Source: Symplocastrum torsivum CPER-KK1
GTDB taxonomy: Bacteria > Cyanobacteriota > Cyanobacteriia > Cyanobacteriales > Coleofasciculaceae
NCBI GenBank assembly: GCA_019358875.1
Contig: JAHHIF010000010.1
Location: 119,331 to 183,330, forward strand
Direction of reading: 5' to 3'
DNA: 64,000 nucleotides
Part shown: positions 44,819 through 55,300 of the stretch, piece after piece
How the letters are laid out: the number at the start of each line of letters is the position of its first letter
Numbering within the stretch: the first letter of the stretch is position 1
The notes under the pieces: generated by a model
The model's input: the letters and a program-made list of their open reading frames with translations, nothing else
What the model was told of the DNA's origin: nothing
Databases searched by the model: none
Position numbers and translations under genes: made by a program

Positions 44819-45363
44819 GTCAATGCACTCCTCTAGGTATTTACGAAAAGGACAGTGGTACTTGCAAATAGCACGAGCAGAATGTTTGTATCCTAGAAAA
44901 TCAGGACAATGCCACCTCAACTGAGTTAAGGATCGTGATCGTTTATAAGAAGTCTGGAAGTAAGCTTGCTGATAAGCTTTTGAGCTACTAACTTAAGACA
45001 AAACACTGCCGATGAGGAACACATAGCTGCAATTGATTGCCTTACCAAGGCAGGTTTCCTACCTATACAATTGAGTCAGCTTCTGAATTGTGGACAAGGT
45101 ACAACTGGTTTAAATAGTTGAATGCCTCATGAGTGGCTAGTTTCCTACCAGGGCGTTGTCCAAATCATCACTACTGCGTGTCTCTTCATCTTTTTAAGGG
45201 TAGAAATTGGTATGAGGACTAGATAGAGCTAAAACTATTGCGTATGGCTCCGCGTAAGGGTCGAGTGTACACAAGTTGAATTGCGAGCCAATCGTTCTGC
45301 ATTAGTCTGAACTCCAGTAGATTCCTACTTTATTCGCTTCTTTCAGAGGATAACTCATGAAAG

Positions 45364-45388
45364 CTTTACCTGTAAAGTCTTTTTTTTA
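45364..45388 (+). terminator. Terminator-like hairpin with T-run
   Basis: CTTTAC-CT-GTAAAG is followed by TCT8. The loop is tight and the stem AT-rich, so strength is doubtful. It would end a rightward transcript starting inside the gene-poor region, which is why it is noted. Confidence 0.35.
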
Positions 45389-45589
45389 AAACTATCTCTA
45401 GACAGAGAATATGGCTTTGAGAAAACGTTTGTAAGATTTAATACAGTATTTAGTTAACTTTATTTTTAATGTAATTAACAGCTACAGTGCTGCTGAATTG
45501 TACCTTGTAGAGATAGTATGATGTAATTGAGCTGTTTTAATTGGAAGACTAACTGCCTTCACATTATCTTTATAAAGTGGGTAGTATTA

Positions 45590-45684
45590 TATAGCGTTTC
45601 CTTGACTGATGAGGTACAACCAATCCTTGCCTAGTAATAGTTTCAGCTCTAAAAATGCACCTCACTTGACGGAGAAACGCTATA
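45590..45684. repeat. TATAGCG-ended dispersed hairpin element, clean copy
   Basis: Left end TATAGCGTTTCCTTGACTG, then ATGAGGTACA; right end TGCACCTCACTTGACGGAGA, then AACGCTATA. The arms pair over most of about 30 bp. The core is 35 bp of unrelated sequence. This is the best-preserved copy for defining the family. Confidence 0.75.
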
Positions 45685-46597
45685 AATCTATTAAAAATTT
45701 AATTAAGTCCTTATTAAGGATAAGGAAAGCTCCAATGTTACATTGCTAGCTTTGCGACGAATCAATGTAAAACTGTATTTATATTTCAAGCTTTCACTCA
45801 AAATAAAGATCTGTAAAGATTAAAAGTGAGATCTTCAGTTTTTTCCTGCAACCGTATCATGTGTCATACACATAAGGATATTACTGATGATAGCAAGTAT
45901 TAGCAACAAATTCAAGTAACTTTGCCGAATCTTCATTCAGAATTACCTAACATACAACGGTTCCGTCTCTGCTTTTCTTTAAGCCGATTCATTGCAGTAA
46001 TTTATGAAACATTATTCTCGGCTCACTGATTAAATCCTATAAGCATTGAGAAGCAGAGCTTATGTCATAAGACTACTATTTCACCCAGTTAATGTTGATA
46101 CGGAATAATTCAGAAAATACTGGAAGCACCTAAACATAAATTCACAAATTATTCACTTATAAATACTAGATTGTTATAGAACTAAATTCTCCGAAAGATA
46201 CATGATTAAAATACAGCAACAAAATAAAGCAGCCATAAATTCATCAATCCTAAAAGTTACAGCCAGAAAATAAAAAGGAGATAAATTTAACCAATTGAAG
46301 ATGACATCAACACATAAGAGTGCTAAAAATGATAGGGGTGACTATGTAATACACGTAATAAGCGCTGTATTATGCCAAAGTTCTAAATCAATCCATATAC
46401 ATAGGCTTTTGCAGCTTCTAGCATTTAACGCTAGAGGGAAAGTGTCATGCTAGTTAATGTCAGTGAACTAGATGCTGCAAGTCTTAAATAGTCAGGGTTT
46501 TCATCTGTAGATTAGGTGCGTCTTAGCTTATTTCAAACGCTAAAAAATTACATTTAGGCGTATTATTGGTCACTTAATCACGGAGATAGAAAGAGTG

Positions 46598-47803
46598 ATG
46601 TCGGTTCAGGAAACTCCTCCTTTTGCCTCATTTAACATGTTTACTGCTTCAAAGCAAATTCAGTTTCTCGCAACTTTGAAGCAGATTCGGTTTAGCGGTC
46701 AATTGGTATTAACTGAGTCAAAAGGACAACAATGGAGCTTTTATTTCTACCTTGGTAGCATCATCTATGCCACTGGAGGAATTCATCCAGTAAGACGGTG
46801 GCGAAGAAATTTAGTAGCCTGTTGCCCTCAGATGCCGAATCAGCGAACAGCGTGGCAACAGGATTTAGCGACACTGGAGGCTACCCCATCTATAAACTGT
46901 TGGGAATATCAACTGTTGTGCTTATGGGTGGAACGGCAAAACATCACTCGTGAACAAGCCGCTCAAATGATTCGATCTGTGATTGCAGAAGTGTTATTTG
47001 ATATCGGGCTAGCCATGCAGGTGACTTCTCAAATCAAACAAGATACATTGACATTATCTACACCTCTTGGCTTATTTGATGTGCAGCAAGCCCTTACAGA
47101 AGCTCATCAGCTTTGGCAAGTTTGGCGGGATGCTAAGGTAGCTATCTGTTCTCCTAACAGCGCTCCTGTCATCAAAAAACCTAGAGAACTTCGAGAACGC
47201 ATAGCTGCACAGGTTTACCAGAACCTAAGTAAAGTTCTTAATGGGCAAAACACATTGCGTGATCTCGCCTTACTTATGAGGCGAGATATTGTGCAAGTAA
47301 CCCGCTCACTCCTGTTTTACATTCAAATGGGGCTGGTGGAACTTGTTAATATTCCTGATTTACCTGCTCCCATTGGTACACCTGTTCCTAGGACACCTGT
47401 TGCGATCGCAAATCCAACTGGACCTTTGGTAGCCTGTGTAGACGATAGTCCTCAGGTTTGCCAAACTATGGAAGCGCTACTTACAGCCGCAGGCTATCAG
47501 TTTGTTGGTATAGAGGATGGTTTACGAGCCTTCTCAATTCTTTTAGCCCGTAAGCCAGAGGTGATCTTTTTAGATCTAGTGATGCCAAATACCAACGGGT
47601 ATGAAATTTGCGCGAAGTTACGCAAGCTTGCGTTTTTCCGTAATACACCAATCGTGATCTTGACTGGAAATGACGGCATCGTTGATCGAGTGCGAGCCAA
47701 GCTTGTTGGTGCCTCAGATTTCTTGAGCAAACCAGTCGAGTCCGAAACCGTCCTAAGCGTTGTCCATAAACACTTAGAGCAGGGTGCTCAACAGTTGAAT
47801 TAA
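46598..47803 (+). CDS. PatA/PixG-family response regulator
   Basis: 401 residues from ATG 46598. The N-terminal PatA-type/DUF4388 domain (15-250; FSGQLVLTESKGQQWSFYFY, LGSIIYATGG) precedes a CheY-like receiver (about 277-395) with acidic pair DD (282-283), phospho-acceptor Asp326 (FLDLVMP), Thr356 and Lys378. First gene of the chemotaxis operon. In related clusters this protein is a CheY-like output acting on type IV pilus extension motors (PilB). All receiver residues intact. Confidence 0.92.
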   Translation: MSVQETPPFASFNMFTASKQIQFLATLKQIRFSGQLVLTESKGQQWSFYFYLGSIIYATGGIHPVRRWRRNLVACCPQMPNQRTAWQQDLATLEATPSINCWEYQLLCLWVERQNITREQAAQMIRSVIAEVLFDIGLAMQVTSQIKQDTLTLSTPLGLFDVQQALTEAHQLWQVWRDAKVAICSPNSAPVIKKPRELRERIAAQVYQNLSKVLNGQNTLRDLALLMRRDIVQVTRSLLFYIQMGLVELVNIPDLPAPIGTPVPRTPVAIANPTGPLVACVDDSPQVCQTMEALLTAAGYQFVGIEDGLRAFSILLARKPEVIFLDLVMPNTNGYEICAKLRKLAFFRNTPIVILTGNDGIVDRVRAKLVGASDFLSKPVESETVLSVVHKHLEQGAQQLN

Positions 47804-47930
47804 GGATTTCAGGGTTGGTTGAAACAACCTCTCTTAATCCTGTGACTTCTCCGGTGTACTAGGAGATAAGCCTACTAAGCTGCAATCCTCCATTAACTAC
47901 GTCCTGTTGTTTATTAAATCAGTGAATGCC

Positions 47931-48296
47931 ATGAGTACTGTCCTCGTTGTTGAAGATTCCCTAACCGAGATGCAAATTCTAACTCGCTGTTTGCAGCAAG
48001 GAGGACTTGATGTCTTGACCGCCAACAGTGGTGAAGAAGCCTTGACTAAACTCAATAGTCAGAAACCTGACATCATTATTCTTGATGTCGTTTTACCAGG
48101 CTGTAGTGGATTTGAAGTCTGTCGTGAACTGAAAGCGGCGGCGGAAACCAGCAGTATCCCAATCGTGATCTGCTCAACCAAAGGAGGCGAAATGGATAAA
48201 TTTTGGGGCATGAAACAGGGAGCAGATGCTTACCTGGCTAAGCCAATCGACCAAGAAGAATTTATCCGCACGGTTAAACAGCTAATCAAACGATAA
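47931..48296 (+). CDS. CheY-like response regulator (PixH/PilH type)
   Basis: 121 residues from ATG 47931 (an upstream TTG at 47907 is disfavoured). A stand-alone receiver with acidic residues at 8-9 (VEDS), phospho-Asp52 (ILDVVLPG), Thr83 (CSTKGG) and Lys104 (AKPI). It is the second regulator of the operon, probably a phosphate sink or direct motor regulator for pilus retraction. Confidence 0.93.
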   Translation: MSTVLVVEDSLTEMQILTRCLQQGGLDVLTANSGEEALTKLNSQKPDIIILDVVLPGCSGFEVCRELKAAAETSSIPIVICSTKGGEMDKFWGMKQGADAYLAKPIDQEEFIRTVKQLIKR

Positions 48297-48492
48297 ACCG
48301 GAAAGAAAATTGCTAGCCAACTTTTCTTTACCCATAGCTTGTAAGGGTGGGCATTGCCCACTCTCGGCAAAAAAAGGATATGTGACAAGCTTTCTATTCT
48401 GACCTTGAGAATAGCTAGCTTCCCTGTAGTGGAGTGTAGTTCGGTGTTCGCCTAATTGTTTTTGGAGACTTGCTAAGCCTGAGAGGAAATCA

Positions 48493-49062
48493 ATGTCCGA
48501 CTCTTTATCAATCCGAAATTCCCTATTACCGTCAACTATAGATGAGATTAATCGAGTCTCTCCCTCCGACAAAGCAAGCGAACAGTTTTTGCGGTTTCAT
48601 CTTTTTCCCAATACAAACGCCCTGCTACCGATTCAACAGCTAACTGAGGTGCTAACGATTTCCAGAGATCAGATTGTACCGATTTTTCAGATGCCGCCTT
48701 GGGTCATGGGTGTCTACAACTGGCGGGGTGAAATTCTCTGGATGGTCGATTTAGGTCACTTAGTCGGTTTGACTCCTTGGCATCAACAGCCCATGAGCGC
48801 TTCAGAGTATACAGCGATTGTGTTGCAAACTCGTGCCAACTCAACAACACCAACTAACGTCAATAGCCAAATGTTAGGTATTGTTGTCAACCGAGTCGAA
48901 GATATTGAGTGGTGTAATACAGACTGGATTCAGTCGCCACCGTCATCTACTCTAACCCCGGAACTGACACCATTTCTGCGGGGATATTGGTTGAAACCCA
49001 ACGGGGAAATGCTATTCGTCATTGATGGCAAAGCAATTATTGCTGCGATGCCCAAGCTGTAA
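48493..49062 (+). CDS. CheW-domain coupling protein (PixI type)
   Basis: 189 residues with GAGAGGAA upstream. The CheW fold is clear: LLPIQQLTEVLTI, MPPWVMGVYNWRGEILWMVDLG and GIVVNRVEDIEW. The 35-residue N-terminal tail is Ser-rich. It links the receptor to the CheA-like kinase. Confidence 0.92.
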   Translation: MSDSLSIRNSLLPSTIDEINRVSPSDKASEQFLRFHLFPNTNALLPIQQLTEVLTISRDQIVPIFQMPPWVMGVYNWRGEILWMVDLGHLVGLTPWHQQPMSASEYTAIVLQTRANSTTPTNVNSQMLGIVVNRVEDIEWCNTDWIQSPPSSTLTPELTPFLRGYWLKPNGEMLFVIDGKAIIAAMPKL

Positions 49063-49382
49063 CAGAATTCGTTATCAAGTCTAGGAACTTACTTTTATAC
49101 AAGTTACTGCTATTGGTTAGTGGTCAAGCGGCGCTCAATTCATTGCGCCTGTACAGCAATGACCAATGGACTTTAAGCCCAAGTCTCTCAACAAGACAAT
49201 TTGTTAAAGAGTACCAGACTTGATAGAACGCGATCGCATTCCCATCTCTATTGCAGGCAATTTCATCAATAGCAGCGACAAAAAATTACCCACTGCTCTC
49301 AGCTAACAGATTTGAACTTGGTATTACCTCAGGAGCATCTGCCGTCTCAACGCGGAATTTATTAATTAATGAGGTTTCTTCC
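49063..49382. other. Spacer within chemotaxis operon
   Basis: 320 bp before the receptor ATG at 49383. The receptor frame is open back to a TTG at 49251, but GAGG 8 bp before 49383 supports the later start. Short inverted stretches (GGTCAAGCGG.., TTCATTGCGCC) occur. No separate gene. Confidence 0.35.
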
Positions 49383-52235
49383 ATGACTCAGCTTTCTCCT
49401 AAGCCCAGCTCCTCCAACGATTCCAATGGCAACGGTTCATACCCCCAGAATCTGCAACTCAGCGGTCAATCGCCTGCAACCAATTCCTCTTCTTTTCGAC
49501 AGGTGGAATATTCCCAAGATCAAAAAGCCTTCAAACAACCTCAGTCAGTGGATCTGGTGCTTCCGGATAATGGAACTCGTCACCCACGACACAAAAAAGG
49601 ATTGGGCTGGCTCTCCACGAGTTTGCGAGTCAAAGCAATGCTTGTTGCCCTTGCCATCGGTACGCTCCCAGTGTTGGGGATTGGAACATTCGCTTATATT
49701 TCTACCAGCCAAGGGCTTGAGAAGGACACTTTTGCAGACCTACAAATCAACACCGAAGACCTGTCAGACAAGTTGACAGCCTTCATAGGAGAACGTTACA
49801 AAGACATCGAGGTTTATGCTAATCTCGCCATCTTCAGTGATGCCAATGTAGCGAAATCACTCACTGTCGAGCAAAAAAACGAACTCCTTCAGGAGTACGT
49901 CCAGAGTTCCGGACTCTACACCAGTATTGGTGTTGTTGACCTTAAAGGCGACTTCCTATACAAATCGGATGGGGAGACTCTAGATAATGCATCTCAGAAT
50001 GACTGGTTTCAGGCAGTGCTGAAAACAGATCGCCCATTCATCAGTGAGCCGCGAGCCTCCAGATCCACTGGAGTTTTTAGTATATTTTTCGCTGCTCCAG
50101 TCAAGGATAGTGCTACTGGCAAAACAATCGGCATCATCCGTGCCCGCCTCCCTGTGTCAACTTTCCAAGAGGTATTTGGAATCACAGGTGACCGTTCGCA
50201 AGAATTCTTTACGTTCGATTCCAAGAACGCAATTTTCGCATCTAGCGCAGAAAAATCTGTCGGTCAAACGCTCGATAAAGTATTTCCCCTGATGACTGCC
50301 CAGATCAAGAAAGTAGGTCGTAAAGACACCTATACTTTCGGGCAAGACCAGGTTACCCTTGTTAACTCACTGCAAGTTTTCAATCCCACTGAACAACTCA
50401 AAGAGCAATATGGACTCAACTGGAGTGTAATTATCGCGACTAACAGAAATATTGCGTTAGCCACCCAGTCTCAGTTGCTCCTCACGGTGTTGTTGGGTAC
50501 GGGTGTTACCCTCTTAGGTGTAGGTGCGATCGCGGCATTCATTGCGAACCGAGCCACACGCCCACTTCTGGATGCGGCTAAGGCGGTGGACAAAATTGGT
50601 CAGGGCGAACTGGATACTCGTCTAACCGTTCAAGGAGAAGACGAACTCGCTGTCTTGGGAAGTAACATCAACCAGATGGCATCTCAGTTGGGGACATTCG
50701 TGCAAGAACAAGCACTCCTGGGAAAAGTTACAGGTACTCGTACCTTTAACTTGCAAGACCTTAACGAACTCTTCAGTAAGGTAGTCGAAGATGCCCGCTA
50801 CATTGTCAACGCGGATCGAGTCTTGATTTACCGCTTCAATCCTGATGGTGGCGGCGATGTTTCAGCCGAATCTGTAGCAAGAGGTTGGCCTCATGCTCTT
50901 AACGACAAAATTGAAGAATCTTACAGTCCAGAGCAACTGCGAGATCTTTATGCCGATGGTCGTGTCTTTCCCGTTAAGAATGTTCTGGAAGCCGATTTGT
51001 ACCCAGCACAACGGCGGTTCATGGAACGCTTACAAGTCATGGCAAGTTTAGAGGTGCCAATTCTCCAGGAAGGTAAACCCTATGGTTTACTAATGGTTCA
51101 TCACTGCGGGATTCCTCACGATTGGCAAGCGTCGGAAATTAACTTCCTCAAGCAGTTAGCCGCTCAGTTGGGTCTGTCTTTAGACCGGGTTGTTCTCTTA
51201 GAAGAAACCGAACAACTTGCCGAAGAACAGCGCCAGCTCAAAGAAGGACTACAAAAGCGTGCGTTGGAACTGCTCATGGAAGTAGACCCAATCAGTAAAG
51301 GAGACCTGACAATTCGGGCAAGGGTAACTGCTGATGAAATTGGGACGATTGCAGACTCGTACAACTCCACAGTCGCTAACTTGCGTAAAATCGTACTTCA
51401 GGTGCAAGAAGCTGCAAGCCAGGTAGCCCAAACAACCAGCACCAACGAAGCCTCTGTACAAGCGCTATCGGTAGAAGCCTTGCATCAAGCTGAGGAAATT
51501 GCCGAAGCACTTAACAAGGCTCAGGAAATGGCCCACTCAGTGCGAGTAATTGCTGCTAACGCCGAGCAAGCGGAAGCTGCTGTAAAAGAATCCGCTCAAA
51601 CGGTGCGAGAAGGGGACATTGCGATGAACCGTACCGTAGATGGAATTCTCTCCATCCGAGAAACAGTTGCAGAAACAGCCAAAAAAGTCAAACACCTTGG
51701 GGAATCGTCACAAAAGATTTCGACGGTCGTGAACCTGATTAGTACCTTTGCCGCACAGACGAACTTGCTAGCGCTAAACGCTTCAATTGAAGCGGCACGC
51801 GCTGGGGAAGAAGGTCGAGGCTTTGCGGTGGTTGCGGATGAAGTACGAACGCTAGCGCGACAATCAGCGGAAGCAACAAGCGAAATTGAACAGCTAGTCG
51901 CAGGAATTCAGGCAGAAACAAACGAGGTGGTAGCCGCGATGGAAGCAGGTACGGAGCAGGTAGTAACGGGAACCAAATTAGTAGATGAAACTCGTCAAAG
52001 CCTGAACAAAATTACAGCCGCATCAAGCAAGATTAATCAATTGGTTGAAGCAATTACCCAAGCAACTGTTGTTCAATCTCAAGCCTCAGAAGCTGTGACT
52101 CAAACGATGACGAATGTGGCAAAAAGTGCTAACAATACATCTAAGGAAGCTGGTATTGTGTCGTCTTCGTTTGAGGAACTACTAACGGTAGCTCAGGCGC
52201 TACAAGAGGATGTCCGTCGATTCAAAGTCAGTTAG
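49383..52235 (+). CDS. Methyl-accepting chemotaxis protein with Cache-like, HAMP and GAF domains
   Basis: 950 residues. Disordered N-terminus (1-75), TM1 (about 88-108), periplasmic Cache-like sensor (110-360), TM2 (about 370-395), HAMP (396-440), GAF (about 460-610) and MCP signalling helix bundle with the conserved hairpin [21 protein letters not shown]. In PixJ-like receptors the GAF binds bilin through a Cys; here the equivalent segment reads [20 protein letters not shown], with no Cys or CH pair. Light sensing by this GAF is therefore unlikely, and the Cache domain is the probable input. Confidence 0.9.
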   Translation: MTQLSPKPSSSNDSNGNGSYPQNLQLSGQSPATNSSSFRQVEYSQDQKAFKQPQSVDLVLPDNGTRHPRHKKGLGWLSTSLRVKAMLVALAIGTLPVLGIGTFAYISTSQGLEKDTFADLQINTEDLSDKLTAFIGERYKDIEVYANLAIFSDANVAKSLTVEQKNELLQEYVQSSGLYTSIGVVDLKGDFLYKSDGETLDNASQNDWFQAVLKTDRPFISEPRASRSTGVFSIFFAAPVKDSATGKTIGIIRARLPVSTFQEVFGITGDRSQEFFTFDSKNAIFASSAEKSVGQTLDKVFPLMTAQIKKVGRKDTYTFGQDQVTLVNSLQVFNPTEQLKEQYGLNWSVIIATNRNIALATQSQLLLTVLLGTGVTLLGVGAIAAFIANRATRPLLDAAKAVDKIGQGELDTRLTVQGEDELAVLGSNINQMASQLGTFVQEQALLGKVTGTRTFNLQDLNELFSKVVEDARYIVNADRVLIYRFNPDGGGDVSAESVARGWPHALNDKIEESYSPEQLRDLYADGRVFPVKNVLEADLYPAQRRFMERLQVMASLEVPILQEGKPYGLLMVHHCGIPHDWQASEINFLKQLAAQLGLSLDRVVLLEETEQLAEEQRQLKEGLQKRALELLMEVDPISKGDLTIRARVTADEIGTIADSYNSTVANLRKIVLQVQEAASQVAQTTSTNEASVQALSVEALHQAEEIAEALNKAQEMAHSVRVIAANAEQAEAAVKESAQTVREGDIAMNRTVDGILSIRETVAETAKKVKHLGESSQKISTVVNLISTFAAQTNLLALNASIEAARAGEEGRGFAVVADEVRTLARQSAEATSEIEQLVAGIQAETNEVVAAMEAGTEQVVTGTKLVDETRQSLNKITAASSKINQLVEAITQATVVQSQASEAVTQTMTNVAKSANNTSKEAGIVSSSFEELLTVAQALQEDVRRFKVS

Positions 52236-52356
52236 TTGTTGGTTGTTAGTTCTTAGTTCTTAGTTGTTGGTTGTTAGTTCTTAGTAGCTAATAACCAATG
52301 ACTACTAACCAATAACAAATAATCAATAACCAATAACTATTAACTATTAACCAATC
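52236..52356. repeat. Short-tandem-repeat spacer able to form a long hairpin
   Basis: The left half repeats GTTGTTAGTTCTTAGTT; the right half repeats CTAATAACCAATGACTACTA and ACCAATAACC-type units, its approximate complement. Similar spacers are at 61563-61634 and 62505-62587. They lie between co-directional operon genes. Confidence 0.7.
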
Positions 52357-55300
52357 ATGGCAATTAATTCTGATATCCGCGACCAAGCCTATCAGTTTTT
52401 CATAGAAGAGGCTCCTGATCTATTGCAGGTGATCGAAGCGGGTTTACTGACACTGAGGCAAGAACACAGCACTGCCAATGTTCACAATTTAATGCGAGCG
52501 GCACACTCGATCAAAGGAGGCTCTGCCAGTGTTGAGCTAGATGCGATCGCAACTTTAGCTCACCGTCTAGAAACGCTCTTCAAGGTGTTCTATGACGAAA
52601 CAATAGAGATTGATACTGACTTAGAGAGCCAACTTCTGCAAGCTTACGACTGTCTGCGTTTACCTTTGATGGAGCAGATTCAGGTAGGTTACTTTGATGC
52701 TGAGAGTGCTTTAGCCCTAGCTGACCCAATCTTCACCCAGCTTGAAGAACAATTTGGAGAGGCTTTGGCTCAGGTAGACAATTATATGCCGAGTTCGGCT
52801 GACTTAGGGATCGATATGACGACATCGATCTTTGATATTGATGTGCGAGAAGGACTAGAACACCTCTCGGCTGTCGTCGCTCAGCCTCAAAACTATGAAG
52901 TCGCAGGAGAACTTCGGGCGCAAGCCGAGGTATTTGCAGGCTTTGCCGAGTTACTGAATCAGCCAGAATTTGGAGCGATCGCAAAAACGACTCTCGCGGC
53001 TTTGGAGGCTCATCCTGAGAGGGCTTTGGTGATTGCTCAACTTGCTCTGTCAGATTTTCAACTCAGCAGACAAGCGGTGCTGGGAATGATTATCCCCGGT
53101 GCTAGTGCCTACGAATCACTACAAAACAGCAAGGAAATTACTCCCTCGCCAGCTTTAATGGCACTGGCTAATCCAACTGCTACCGAATTCCCAGACAATA
53201 CCCAGGCTGAAGTAGAGTCGATTGAGGAAAGTGTCGAAGCTACCGTACCTTCCCTGGATGAACTCTTCAGCAGCGCTATTGCGATACCTGAGAACAGTGT
53301 AGAGAATACACCTATCGAGGTCGATGAAAACTGGACAGTAGATGAAACCTTCGCGGCTTCTGCGGAATGGATGACAGACAGTTTTGCGCTCTGTGATCCT
53401 GAGACGGAAGGCTCAGACGTACCAGAATCCACAGAGGTTGAATGGATTACTCAAGCCACATCATTTGAGGTTGAAGCCACAGAAACTCCCACAAATCCTT
53501 TATTAGAGGAAGTTTTTGGCGGCGTTTTTGCAACATCTGAGACTCAAACAGAAGCGGAACAAGTAACAGAGGATAGTCCTACTGAAATAGAAGAACTGCA
53601 ACTCACCGCGTCTCTGTCTCTAGAAGAAACCCCCGTACTAGACGAGGTTTTTGGCGGTGTTTTTGCGACATCTGAGACTGAAACAGCACTAGTAATAGGG
53701 GACAGTGCCACTGAAATCGAAGAACGGCTACCCACCACGTTCCTGTCTCCAGAAGAAACCCCCTTGCTAGACGAGGTTTTTGGTGGCGTTTTTGCGACAT
53801 CCGAAACTCAAACAGCAGCGGAACAAGTAACAGAGGATAGTCCTACTGAAATAGAAGAACTGCAACTCACCACGTCTCTGTCTCCAGAAGAAACCCCCGT
53901 ACTAGAGGAGGTTTTTGGTGGCGTTTTTGTGACATCCGAGACTCAAACAGCAGCGGAACAAGTAACAGAGGATAGTCTCACTGAAATAGAAGAACGGCTA
54001 CCCACCGCATCCTTATCTCCCACCGATATACCCCAAACATTAGAAGGTGCGGTTCAATCGATTGAGGAAATCTTTGAGAGTCTGCCATCTATTCAAGACA
54101 TCCTCACCCCCACCGCTGCTGGAAATCTTGTCCCTGTCACAAAGCCAGACAATTTAACTCAGGTTAATCAACTCACTGAGGCAACGCCGTCCAATAAACA
54201 AGAAGACATTGCCACTCCTCAACTTTCGGTGCGGGTTGACTCCAACCGATTAGGACGGATGAATAACTTGGTGGGTGAGCTTGCCATTAATCGTAATGGG
54301 CTTTCCCTGCAAAATGATCAACTACAAGGCTCAGTCCGAGAATTGCTCAATCGATTCACCCGTGTTCAGAGTACGGTGAGTCAGTTGCAAGCTTTATCAG
54401 ATCAGATGCTAGTTAGTACGTCAAGTGCTGGCTCAATTGCCTCACATCCTGGGGTTATCTCACTGGGTAGAAGCGCCAGAACACAAGGGATAAATTCTTT
54501 AGGTGAGCCAACTGCAAACTCACCCTGGATAAACGAGACAACTAAATTTGGTGAGCAAGACACAACGGACAACTCCAATTTTGACTCTCTGGAATTGGAC
54601 AGCTACGGTTTTTTGCACTTGCAGTTGCAAGGACTTCTCGATGATATGGTGCAGTTTGAAGAAGCCGTTGATGATATTGTTCTGTTTGCGAAAGCAACTG
54701 ATCAATCGCTAGAACAGCAGCGACAAATGCTGACTCAGTTACGAGATGAACTGATGTGGGCGCGGATGTTGCCGTTGGGGGAAGTTCTCAATCGCTATCC
54801 TCGGATGCTGCGTGATCTCTCGACAACCTATCGCAAACCTGTGTTGCTCAAACTGAGTGGGACGAGTGTGTTGGTGGACAAGGCTGTTTTGGAAAAACTT
54901 TACGATCCCTTACTACACTTGCTCCGAAATGCGTTCGATCATGGTATAGAAGCTCCAGAAATCCGGATTCAACAGGGTAAGTCAGCAGAAGGGCTGATTG
55001 AAGTTCGAGCTTACCACCAAGGTAGTCAAACCATTATCGAAGTGAGGGATGATGGTCAGGGCTTAAATCTGGAACGGATTCGTACTCAAGCGCAAGAAAT
55101 GGGATTGTTGTCGGCTGAACAAGCCGCAGCGATTCCTAATAATCAGTTATTTGAATTGATTTTCGAGCCAGGATTTTCGACAGCAAGCCAGGTGAGTGAG
55201 TTGTCGGGACGAGGTGTGGGCTTGGATGTAGTGAGAGCACAAATGCGATCGCTCAAAGGCACGATTACTGTCTCTTCTTCGCCGGGAGTTGGTACTACCT

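Larger units (their letters stand above)
44819..46594. other. Large 1.78-kb gene-poor divergent region
   Basis: The biggest non-coding stretch of the window, between the leftward sulfation operon and the rightward chemotaxis operon. It is AT-rich. I see one dispersed hairpin element (45590-45684), one terminator-like hairpin (45364-45388) and no frame I can support beyond the alternative N-terminus of the APS kinase. Long leaders, small RNAs or a lost gene are possible but not shown. Confidence 0.5.
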
